Below the pieces are notes generated by a model that did not search any database, was not told where the DNA came from, and was given only the letters and a program-made list of their open reading frames with translations. The translations under genes were made by a program, and so were the position numbers. From positions 1 through 30,679 of the forward strand of contig CAJTOG010000016.1 in assembly GCA_910577575.1 (NCBI GenBank): a DNA stretch of 30,679 bases. The letters are read 5' to 3'. Below, in pieces: positions 9,601 through 15,095 of this stretch; position 1 is the stretch's first letter, and the number at the start of each line of letters is the position of its first letter. Source of the stretch: an uncultured Ruminococcus sp. (GTDB taxonomy: Bacteria; Bacillota; Clostridia; Oscillospirales; Ruminococcaceae).

Positions 9601-10740
9601 GGCGGAAAGATACATCTTTTCATTTCTGAAAAATCCACTAATAAGCCAAGAATTGGCTGTTATGAATTTATATTTGAAGATAATGGTATAGGCATGACAG
9701 AAGATTTTCTTGAACATATTTTTGAACCTTTTGCACGTGCAAAAAATGATGTAAGAGTTGACAAAATACAGGGTACTGGGCTGGGTATGCCTATAACACG
9801 TAATATTATTCAGATGATGAATGGAGATATTAAGGTTGAAAGCAAACTTAATAAGGGTACGAAAATTACAGTTACATTCTTTCTTAAGTTAAAGAACAAA
9901 GATGAAAGAATTGATTATGATAAACTTGTTGACCTGCCTGTACTTGTTGTTGATGATGATGAAATTTCCTGCGTATACGCCTGTGATATGCTTAATGAAA
10001 TAGGAATAAAAGGGGAGTGGGTACTTACTGGAAAAGATGCAATACAGACAATTGCAGAACATAATAATAATGGTAATGATTTTTTTGCAGTTATACTTGA
10101 CTGGAAAATGCCTGAAATGGATGGCATTGAAATAACAAGAAAAATCAGGAAAATAGTAGGAAAAAGTATGCCGATTATTATAATTTCAGCTTATGACTGG
10201 TCTGATATTGAGCTGGAAGCACGTGCAGCAGGAGCTAATGCATTTATCTCCAAACCATTATTTAAATCGAGAGTTGTTCATTTATTTAATGAACTGGTTG
10301 GAAGCGATAATCAGAATGATAAGGCTTCGGGGTTGGATGAATTTTCTGATGAGGACTTTAGCGGAAAGCGTGCACTTCTTGTTGAAGATAATGAATTAAA
10401 TGCAGAGATTGCAGGAGAAATTCTGCAAATGGCAGGTTTTGATATTGAATACGCTAAGGATGGAAAACAGGCTGTTGATATTATGACAAACATTGATGAT
10501 AATTATTTTAGCGTTATCTTCATGGATATACAGATGCCTGTTATGAATGGTTATGAGGCAGCTCGTGCAATACGTTCATTGCCAGGAGATTATGCGAAGT
10601 CTGTGCCTATTATAGCAATGACCGCAAATGCTTTTGCAGAAGATGTTGCAGCTGCTAAAAATGCGGGTATGAATGAACATATAGCGAAACCTCTTGATTT
10701 TGGTCAGCTTCTTAAAGCACTTAGAAAATGGCTTGTATAA
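6631..10740 (+). CDS. Soluble hybrid sensor histidine kinase: GAF, several PAS, HisKA, HATPase, two receivers
   Basis: A 1369-residue signalling protein with no visible membrane segment, so it should sense a cytoplasmic signal. By eye: a GAF domain (about 15-185), at least three PAS domains (about 190-575), two further PAS-like stretches (about 580-810), then a dimerisation/phosphoacceptor domain with His865 in MSHDIRTPMN. The ATP-binding domain has an N-box (NLMNNAVKYTP), a G1 box (EDNGIGM) and a G2 box (GTGLGM). Two receiver domains follow, with phosphoacceptor Asp1157 (ILDWKMPEMDG) and Asp1299 (FMDIQMPVMNG). No HPt domain or DNA-binding output is present, so phosphotransfer to a separate partner, or a purely regulatory role, is likely. 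The partner is not next door. The start follows GCGGGGGA. Confidence 0.93.
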   Translation: MSKNLNNEVSILLKELEASRMIHKQIAKLNSERNLKKAFNEVLDCIGRFLDAERAYIFEESDNGTYSNTFEWCAGGIKAEINGLQNIPADKLTHWTDTLEKGDCIVISDINDIKESDAFIYNLLFMQNINSVVEAPIKIGDRLVGFIGVDNAAEDAVEIIAESLTLLGTFIGTVIRNEEEHEKVKNSRDMQREILDAINCGVLAYTVPEYKLLNINDEAKRIIGYSENDNSVEIFTDYFRNRIVPEDREYAVEVKKRLKKTGDSVNYSYKTDHNGNIMNIQSNIKLLEFSDGQKYVLCSMLDITDRINLTNSLGEMNKRLDTILNGISGGLKIIDADNNYKYKYISEGVAQFQGYTVNEFLEKFGWNVASNIYCEDSKKFLAEAEKQMTKKGCYSVRYRVLHKDGNIKWVIDSGKLVKDEITGKKLWYILIQDVTEIEERNTQLSNVLAMQEEMSDSLSSGFFAYTLPEHEVLILNQEAQKIFSKIGINRSNIPTDLMKKVNDEDLSSVLNAVKNLINTGDRAEYVFHSVTSDGNIITLKNDTKLLSFGNGQKYILSSINDITEQEFMEKRLDEERKQYRKALTIGSETSFNIDLHENIIENHIISSSGDNLTLNLNLEVPLTYDELATEWLSDKRIVHNSNNIEMARSSKGLIEAFENGISIIDFEYFVPANGKYRRTLIILYKINNHVRASFVIYDITLSRSEEKQHRDIIESLGKMYSGLYHISLNENRYTVLRQHDDISKYVSDSGSYIDFINIYIRNFVDDEFVSAVDDFLNPDKMREKFNDTDYVTIEFRRKSLGWCRVNLVASSRNVNGDITSVVFAGNVIDKQKTAELAQQEALKAAYESANLANSAKTDFLANMSHDIRTPMNAIIGLTAIAGTHIDDRERVTDCLSKITVSSRHLLGIINEILDMSKIESGKMDLHEDEFNLPELIDNLLVMSKPEVNAKNHEFSVSIRNIEHEQVIGDSQRIQQAFMNLMNNAVKYTPNGGKIHLFISEKSTNKPRIGCYEFIFEDNGIGMTEDFLEHIFEPFARAKNDVRVDKIQGTGLGMPITRNIIQMMNGDIKVESKLNKGTKITVTFFLKLKNKDERIDYDKLVDLPVLVVDDDEISCVYACDMLNEIGIKGEWVLTGKDAIQTIAEHNNNGNDFFAVILDWKMPEMDGIEITRKIRKIVGKSMPIIIISAYDWSDIELEARAAGANAFISKPLFKSRVVHLFNELVGSDNQNDKASGLDEFSDEDFSGKRALLVEDNELNAEIAGEILQMAGFDIEYAKDGKQAVDIMTNIDDNYFSVIFMDIQMPVMNGYEAARAIRSLPGDYAKSVPIIAMTANAFAEDVAAAKNAGMNEHIAKPLDFGQLLKALRKWLV

Positions 10741-10748
10741 AAAAATAC

Positions 10749-10777
10749 TTGACATATCCATATCAATATATTATAAT
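10749..10777 (+). promoter_or_regulatory. Consensus promoter of the beta-helix transferase gene
   Basis: TTGACA (10749-10754) and TATAAT (10772-10777) are 17 bp apart, just after the kinase stop codon. The downstream gene therefore has its own promoter and need not be part of a kinase operon. Confidence 0.75.
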
Positions 10778-10815
10778 AATTTTATAGAATATACTTTTTT
10801 AAAAGGAGAACAGTT

Positions 10816-11481
10816 ATGGATAGTGTTAAAATTATTAATCTTTATAATCTTACTCATACACTTGCAAGTGATTATCTTAAAGGATTTACATATCCTTGGG
10901 AAGCTTTAAAAGGAATAAGTGATTTTATAATATCCCTGGGAAAAACACTTGATTCAGAAGAGTATAATAATCCCACAGAAAATGTATGGATACACAAGAC
11001 AGCTAAGGTTTATTCAAGTGCTTATCTTGGTTCACCATGTATAATTGGAGCAAATACAGAAGTTCGCCACTGTGCATTTATCAGAGGAAGTGCTTTGATA
11101 GGTGAAAACTGTGTTATAGGAAACTCGGTTGAACTTAAGAACGTTATTATTTTTGACAATGTGCAGACTCCACATTATAACTATGTAGGAGACAGTATTT
11201 TGGGTTATAAATCCCACATGGGAGCAGGTTCCATAACTTCCAATGTAAAATCCGATAAAACAAATGTTGTAATTAAGTCAGGTGATGAACAGATAGAGAC
11301 AGGAATTAAAAAAATCGGTGCAATGATTGGAGATAATGTTGAAATAGGCTGTAACAGTGTACTTAATCCAGGAACTATTATCGGAAGATATTCAAATGTT
11401 TATCCTACAAGCTGTGTAAGAGGAGTTATTCCGGAAAATAGTATCTGGAAAACAGGTGGAATTATCGTAAAAAAGGATTAA
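10816..11481 (+). CDS. Left-handed beta-helix (hexapeptide repeat) transferase, GlmU C-terminal-like
   Basis: A 221-residue protein. From about residue 60 on it consists of imperfect hexapeptide repeats of the [LIV]-G-x4 type (for example IGANTEV, IGENCVIGNSV, IGDNVEIGCNS), which fold as a left-handed beta-helix. The set resembles the C-terminal domain of GlmU, and such proteins in Clostridia are often labelled UDP-N-acetylglucosamine pyrophosphorylase-related. The N-terminal nucleotidyltransferase domain of GlmU is absent, so an acyltransferase or other sugar-nucleotide role is more likely. AAGGAGAA precedes the ATG. It has its own promoter and a strong terminator. Confidence 0.78.
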   Translation: MDSVKIINLYNLTHTLASDYLKGFTYPWEALKGISDFIISLGKTLDSEEYNNPTENVWIHKTAKVYSSAYLGSPCIIGANTEVRHCAFIRGSALIGENCVIGNSVELKNVIIFDNVQTPHYNYVGDSILGYKSHMGAGSITSNVKSDKTNVVIKSGDEQIETGIKKIGAMIGDNVEIGCNSVLNPGTIIGRYSNVYPTSCVRGVIPENSIWKTGGIIVKKD

Positions 11482-11484
11482 TTA

Positions 11485-11524
11485 TTTACAGCTCCATATG
11501 TTTTTATATGGAGCTGTAAATTTA
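11485..11524 (+). terminator. Strong Rho-independent terminator
   Basis: A 15-bp perfect stem (11485-11499 with 11506-11520; core ACAGCTCCATAT) has a 6-nt loop and is followed by TTTAATTT. It ends the beta-helix transferase transcript and lies just left of the prophage boundary. Confidence 0.88.
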
Positions 11525-11536
11525 ATTTCTCAAACC

Positions 11537-11560
11537 TGCACCAAACTACCATTTGGTGCA
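11537..11560. repeat. Perfect inverted repeat at the left element boundary (candidate attachment site)
   Basis: Two 9-bp arms, TGCACCAAA (11537-11545) and TTTGGTGCA (11552-11560), flank a 6-bp centre, CTACCA. The size and layout resemble a tyrosine-recombinase core site. Only the right arm and centre recur at the right element boundary (18905-18921), where the left side reads GCTGAAT. The shared boundary sequence starts at AACTACC. It does not match the dif consensus. Confidence 0.5.
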
Positions 11561-11613
11561 ACAACAAAAAAGGAGGAATCCGGAGATAGCGGACTGAATA
11601 TGCGGATATTCCG

Positions 11614-11829
11614 CTAAATATCACTGTCCATATTCAGAAGCACAAGGATATTTTCTGTAATTTCGTGGATTGTTTCAGCACGGACTATAGCCGAAGCGAG
11701 TTCACTGCAGTCAACAACATCGGGACAGCCGTACCTGATATTTTTCCGCAGTTCTTTGAGTTCCGATTCAGCACGGCATCTGATGTTGTATATGTAACTC
11801 ATCAGCAGCAATGTTTCTTTCTGGGTCAT
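11614..11829 (-). CDS. 71-residue phage protein downstream of rep, copy 1
   Basis: A small soluble, mostly helical, charged protein (begins MTQKETLLLM) that starts directly after the rep stop codon and is probably translated together with it. It has cysteines at about 18, 35 and 41 but no clear metal motif. I do not recognise it. Its fixed place after rep suggests a role in replication or copy control. It is identical to the copy at 18975-19190. Confidence 0.6.
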   Translation of the reverse strand: MTQKETLLLMSYIYNIRCRAESELKELRKNIRYGCPDVVDCSELASAIVRAETIHEITENILVLLNMDSDI

Positions 11830-12846
11830 TTATGGGACGACCTCCCCGCTTATGACATCTGTTGCCGTTCCGTCGGGATTGAATATGTATGCAAGAATAT
11901 AATTGTCATTTCTCCAGATGTATCTGTATATTGTTTCATCGGGTGCATCGTCTGTGCTTTCATCATCAACGTGTAACAAATCGCCGTCTTCTGCGTCGTC
12001 AAGTTCAAGAAGCTTTATGGCTTTGCGGAAAACTCCGGCACAGGATGTGAGACGGCGGTGTGCAAGTGCGTCAGTCAGAGTGCTGACAACTTCATCAGTC
12101 AGCTTATAGCTTTTAAATATATAGTCCTTAGACTTGACTGTGTATTTCGCAGTTTCAACAACAGCTGACCTGATATTTTTTGTTCCCGAACCTGTTTTCT
12201 TGTCCCTGCAAATCTCTATTCTGACCATTTTTATAGAATTATCGCCCATTTCTTTCTGCCATGCCTTAAGAAGATAATCGCGACTAATGTAATACTTGTT
12301 AGACTTTTTAAAATAATCAGGATTTACTGCGGCAATTACATGAAAATGCGGATGATAACCCGTTGTTTTATTGTTGAATGTGACTTCCAGTGCCTTGAAA
12401 TAGCCCTTTATTGACTTTTTGAAGTTAACATGATTCTTAGAAAAAAGATTAGTAAAAGCTTTTTGCATTTTAATGATGGTTTCCTTAAGCTTATCACCTG
12501 TAACGCTTGGAATAGTAAGGGTTATGAAGATAAATCTGTAGTCTTTTTGCAGATACTCAACTACTTTGGAAATATTAAAGCCCAGTTTCATGGAACGCCG
12601 CCAGTTGCACATAGGGCATAAACGATTCTTACAGAAATTTGCGTTGACAAGCTTATCTGATGAATTGTAGTCAAGAAGACTTCCGCACTCTTTTACTCTG
12701 TCATAATATCTTAAATTATTTAATCTTTTGTAGGACTGGGCGAGTTTTATCCCCTCTTTCTTTCGGGGTTTGAAGTTCTCTCTAAGTTCCTCAGTAATAC
12801 TGTTGTATCTTTTTGTTTTTTCGGGCTTTTTAAATCTACATTTCAT
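11830..12846 (-). CDS. rep: Rolling-circle replication initiator, Rep_1 (pC194/pUB110) family, copy 1
   Basis: A 338-residue HUH-type endonuclease that would nick the double-stranded origin and start rolling-circle replication of the phage genome. Seen: a cysteine cluster, FCKNRLCPMC (Cys72, 77, 80), typical of this family; motif I FITLTIP; the metal-binding HUH motif HPHFH (His165, 167, 169); and motif III with Glu231 and Tyr235 in ETAKY, the same Glu-x3-Tyr spacing as pC194 RepA. A short acidic tail follows. The ATG at 12846 is preferred because AGGTG lies 6 bases upstream; a GTG 9 bases earlier is in frame but lies inside that site. It follows zot after a 109-bp gap holding a candidate origin. 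The copy at 19191 differs only in the first ~50 residues. Confidence 0.92.
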   Translation of the reverse strand: MKCRFKKPEKTKRYNSITEELRENFKPRKKEGIKLAQSYKRLNNLRYYDRVKECGSLLDYNSSDKLVNANFCKNRLCPMCNWRRSMKLGFNISKVVEYLQKDYRFIFITLTIPSVTGDKLKETIIKMQKAFTNLFSKNHVNFKKSIKGYFKALEVTFNNKTTGYHPHFHVIAAVNPDYFKKSNKYYISRDYLLKAWQKEMGDNSIKMVRIEICRDKKTGSGTKNIRSAVVETAKYTVKSKDYIFKSYKLTDEVVSTLTDALAHRRLTSCAGVFRKAIKLLELDDAEDGDLLHVDDESTDDAPDETIYRYIWRNDNYILAYIFNPDGTATDVISGEVVP

Positions 12847-12889
12847 GTTGTTCACCTGCTTTTAATTTATTTGCGGATTGTGTTTCTAT

Positions 12890-12945
12890 ACAGTATCAAG
12901 TAAAGGGCGAGCGGGTCGAGGCAAGCCCCATGGGCTTGCACTCTC
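12890..12945 (-). promoter_or_regulatory. Candidate double-strand origin (nick site and hairpin) upstream of rep
   Basis: Between zot and rep the minus strand reads CTTGATA (12894-12900), the core nick sequence known for pC194/pUB110-type Rep proteins. Next to it is a perfect 8-bp hairpin, GCAAGCCC-CAT-GGGCTTGC (12921-12939). Being just upstream of rep is the usual place for such an origin. The downstream rep copy lacks both elements. Assignment is by motif only. Confidence 0.5.
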
Positions 12946-12955
12946 CCCTTTTCGC

Positions 12956-13585
12956 TCATCGTTTACCGAATTTCAATTTTCTAAACAGCTTTTTCTTTCC
13001 AGGAATCGGTGCATAAAGCTGCATATGTTTATCAGTAAGGGGCTTTAGTGTCTTACGTTCGTAGCTGTCAAACCACTTGTAATAGAACGGACGGAAGAAT
13101 ATCCGGGAACGGAAAATAGACATGAATTTGTAACCTGTTACAATCTGATGATTGTTGTTGTCAATGGTAAGAAGCTGTTTGATAGGGTTAACGAACGACC
13201 AGAACAGCAGTTTTTTAATGTAATAAAGTTCCTGAGTATTGTTGCGAATTTTCTTGTCAACGTCGTCCCAGGACTGAGTAAAATATATAACGTCACAGCC
13301 GTAATGCCTGTGATTACTGAAAAAATATTTTTTATCGGCATCAAATTTCTTGAAGTCACGGGAATCAGCTTCATTCATCATTTCATCAATCAGAATGAGA
13401 CAATTTTCAAAGTTATAAAGACCCAAATCGGAATAAGAAATCCTGTAACAGCCTGCCATGCTGAAATTGCAATATACCCTGTCATAACGTTTTCTGCCTT
13501 TTCTGGTAGTTAAAGCACGTCTTGCAAGATAAGCCATATATGTGGATTTACCCTGACCAGGTAAGCCAAAAACACAGGTAATCAA
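12956..13585 (-). CDS. zot: Zot/pI-like assembly ATPase
   Basis: A 209-residue P-loop NTPase of the zonular occludens toxin (filamentous phage pI) family, which drives extrusion of the virion through the envelope. Walker A is GLPGQGKST (residues 7-15); Walker B is LILIDE (63-68). The motif spacing and the SNHRHYGCDVIYFTQ stretch fit the family. It is shorter than E. coli phage pI (about 350 residues), and I see no clear membrane helix, so a partner may anchor it. Its only reasonable start is TTG at 13585, which overlaps the stop of the 43-residue gene as TTGA and has GGCGGTG 7 bases upstream. No in-frame ATG exists before the P-loop. Confidence 0.88.
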   Translation of the reverse strand: MITCVFGLPGQGKSTYMAYLARRALTTRKGRKRYDRVYCNFSMAGCYRISYSDLGLYNFENCLILIDEMMNEADSRDFKKFDADKKYFFSNHRHYGCDVIYFTQSWDDVDKKIRNNTQELYYIKKLLFWSFVNPIKQLLTIDNNNHQIVTGYKFMSIFRSRIFFRPFYYKWFDSYERKTLKPLTDKHMQLYAPIPGKKKLFRKLKFGKR

Positions 13586-13713
13586 TGGGAATCACCGCCA
13601 ATCATTTTATAGACAAGAGAAAAAACAGCCGAAACAGTAAGGGCAGCAACAGGGTAAGCCATTATTTCAAGGCTGAAAAGTCCGGTTAAAAAATCATAGA
13701 AAAAATCTAACAT
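13582..13713 (-). CDS. 43-residue phage membrane protein
   Basis: A short gene starting at ATG 13713 with a good AAGGTGA site. The product (begins MLDFFYDFLTGLF) is hydrophobic, with a likely transmembrane helix at about residues 18-37 ending in Lys. It sits between the terminator after the coat gene and zot, and its stop overlaps the zot start by 3 bases, so translation is probably coupled. A minor coat or assembly partner of Zot is a reasonable guess; I do not recognise the family. Confidence 0.65.
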   Translation of the reverse strand: MLDFFYDFLTGLFSLEIMAYPVAALTVSAVFSLVYKMIGGDSH

Positions 13714-13723
13714 AAAAATCACC

Positions 13724-13763
13724 TTATAAAAAATTAAGGTACAGCCAAAATATTAACTGTACC
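13724..13763 (-). terminator. Internal terminator after the candidate major coat gene
   Basis: On the minus strand GGTACAG (13757-13763) pairs with CTGTACC (13738-13744) across a 12-nt loop and is followed by TTAATTTTTTAT. It lies between the coat candidate and the 43-residue gene, where filamentous phages such as M13 also carry a terminator after gene VIII. Confidence 0.7.
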
Positions 13764-13798
13764 CAAAGCGACATAGTCCTTAAGCCATGCCGGAAAGC

Positions 13799-13990
13799 CT
13801 ATCGACCGATAAAACTTTTAGCAATAGCAATTACTGAAAAAGCAATGAAAACGCCGACAGGAAGCAGAAGAAGCGGAGTTGAAGCAATAGTAGTGCAGAC
13901 GGTAGCAACCCAGCCCATAAGCTGACTGAAAACAATACCGAGGGTAGCAAGTCCGACATCATCAGCGGCAAGCATTAAAGCCATCATCAT
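13799..13990 (-). CDS. Candidate major coat protein (pVIII-like)
   Basis: A 63-residue protein with an acidic pair (DD) near residue 10, a largely hydrophobic middle and a basic end (AKSFIGR). This is the charge layout of filamentous-phage major coat proteins, where the basic end contacts DNA. A first hydrophobic stretch (about 1-9) could be a short leader, and a second helix spans about 40-58. The start is the first of three consecutive ATGs, 7 bases after GGAGG, which lies in the last codons of the preceding gene. The terminator right after it supports high expression. The assignment is inference from size, charge and place. Confidence 0.6.
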   Translation of the reverse strand: MMMALMLAADDVGLATLGIVFSQLMGWVATVCTTIASTPLLLLPVGVFIAFSVIAIAKSFIGR

Positions 13991-13992
13991 TT

Positions 13993-14157
13993 TTAAAACC
14001 TCCAATCAAAGAATTTAATAAATATAGTCAGAAGTGCTTTAAAAGTAGCACCAAGACACAAAATTATAACTGCCGAAACAATAAGAGCCGGCAAAAAGTC
14101 GTATTTTTCAAGGTCAATTCCAATAAGTAAACTGACAATAAATTCATACAAAGTCAT
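13993..14157 (-). CDS. 54-residue phage membrane protein
   Basis: Starts at ATG 14157, overlapping the previous stop as ATGA with GGTGG 6 bases upstream. A longer reading from 14199 would lie inside the previous gene and is unlikely. The product (begins MTLYEFIVSLLIGIDLEKYD) has a hydrophobic N-terminus and a transmembrane helix at about 22-46 and ends with basic/aromatic residues. Probably a minor virion or assembly protein; family unknown. Confidence 0.65.
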   Translation of the reverse strand: MTLYEFIVSLLIGIDLEKYDFLPALIVSAVIILCLGATFKALLTIFIKFFDWRF

Positions 14158-14573
14158 TTTGAACCACCTACAAAAAGCCGGAGAAGAATATGCAGACAAA
14201 GATAAGCAATAACGCAGGCAAGAGCCACTGAACCAAAGTACAGATTTCTGTACTGTGATTCAAAATAGCACAAATCAGGATATTTTGCTGTACAATTTGT
14301 ATAAACAAGCTCGGAATTATTTACATCAAAGCTTGATGAACAGGGCTGTCGGGTCAGATATTTACCATTTGTAAAATAATAGCACTCCACATCATCACCG
14401 AAATGAAAAGTATCATCTTCAAATGAAATCTCAGAGCCTGCATAAATTTCAATTCTGCTGTCCCGGACTTCTCCGGGCTTGTATTCATGATAATCGGCAT
14501 AATAATAGACAACATAATAATTATAGTTGCATACTATACCCGAAACTGTGTCGAACTGATTGGAACTCAACAT
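14154..14573 (-). CDS. 139-residue phage protein with cysteine-containing ectodomain and C-terminal membrane anchor
   Basis: An acidic, tyrosine-rich N-terminal region of about 110 residues with several cysteines (positions about 15, 65, 78, 93, 102) is followed by one transmembrane helix (about 113-132) and a short basic tail. No clear cleavable signal peptide is seen, so the topology is uncertain. AGTAGGTG lies before the ATG, like the site of the pIII-like gene. Gene order suggests a minor virion protein. Unrecognised family. Confidence 0.65.
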   Translation of the reverse strand: MLSSNQFDTVSGIVCNYNYYVVYYYADYHEYKPGEVRDSRIEIYAGSEISFEDDTFHFGDDVECYYFTNGKYLTRQPCSSSFDVNNSELVYTNCTAKYPDLCYFESQYRNLYFGSVALACVIAYLCLHILLRLFVGGSK

Positions 14574-14600
14574 AAAAACACCTACTTCAATTTATTGCGT

Positions 14601-14879
14601 TTACTGCTTTGCCGTTTCTTCTGCCAATTTGCGTTCTTCCTTTGATTTGATACGCTCAGAATTACACTTAAAAATAAAACCGGCAAAATCAGAAAAACCG
14701 GATGCAGAAAAGGCAGAAATCAGAGGAACAATGGAAGAAATAATCAGGAGTGCAAGAAAAAAGTCCCACATACTGAAAGAAAAACTGTTAAACGAAATCT
14801 CGAAGCTATTCAGAAAATTGTAAACAGTTTTGAAACAGTTAAAAATGAAATTGAAAACTTCAGTAAAATCGGCTTTCAT
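14601..14879 (-). CDS. 92-residue phage membrane protein
   Basis: Starts at ATG 14879, overlapping the preceding stop by 4 bases (ATGA), with GGAGG in the last codons of that gene. The phenylalanine-rich product has a hydrophobic segment at about 35-62 and a charged, Lys/Glu-rich C-terminus ending AEETAKQ. It may be a pVI-like minor protein on grounds of place only. Confidence 0.65.
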   Translation of the reverse strand: MKADFTEVFNFIFNCFKTVYNFLNSFEISFNSFSFSMWDFFLALLIISSIVPLISAFSASGFSDFAGFIFKCNSERIKSKEERKLAEETAKQ

Positions 14880-15091
14880 GGTATCAGCCTCCAGATAAAA
14901 AGTAAAACGGCAACGGAGAAGAACAAGTAAAAAAATACGTAAAGTACAGGAGCATGAACAATAACGGATTTAAGCAGACTTGTAACTATCGGAACAGCAT
15001 TGGTCACAACAATGAACATCTGACTTATAAAGTTTACTATCCATTGAAAAAACGACACGATTGTGTCAATGAAATCAAAAATTTTACTCAT
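14876..15091 (-). CDS. 71-residue phage membrane protein
   Basis: A strongly hydrophobic protein (begins MSKIFDFIDTIVSFFQ) with two likely membrane segments, about 12-38 and 46-68. It starts 5 bases after the stop of the pIII-like gene, with AAAGGG before the ATG, and overlaps the next gene by 4 bases. In filamentous phages a small hydrophobic protein (pVI) is encoded right after pIII and pairs with it at the virion tip; a similar role is plausible but not shown. Confidence 0.68.
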   Translation of the reverse strand: MSKIFDFIDTIVSFFQWIVNFISQMFIVVTNAVPIVTSLLKSVIVHAPVLYVFFYLFFSVAVLLFIWRLIP

Positions 15092-15095
15092 ATCA

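Larger units (their letters stand above)
11544..12869. repeat. Direct repeat, left copy (1.33 kb; rep plus 71-residue gene)
   Basis: This segment matches 18905-20230 without gaps (constant offset 7361). By eye I find no difference from 11544 to about 12675. I then count about 18 substitutions over roughly 190 bp covering the first ~50 codons of rep and its start region. Similarity stops about 23 bp before the rep start codon. Confidence 0.92.

Noticed and set aside
11537..11560. dif site used by XerC/XerD for phage integration
   Set aside because: The arms (TGCACCAAA, TTTGGTGCA) and the 6-bp centre do not resemble the Firmicute or E. coli dif consensus; only the general geometry fits.
14158..14199. 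Longer start for the 54-residue membrane protein
   Set aside because: It would overlap the previous gene by 46 bases and lacks a ribosome site; the ATGA overlap start at 14157 has one.
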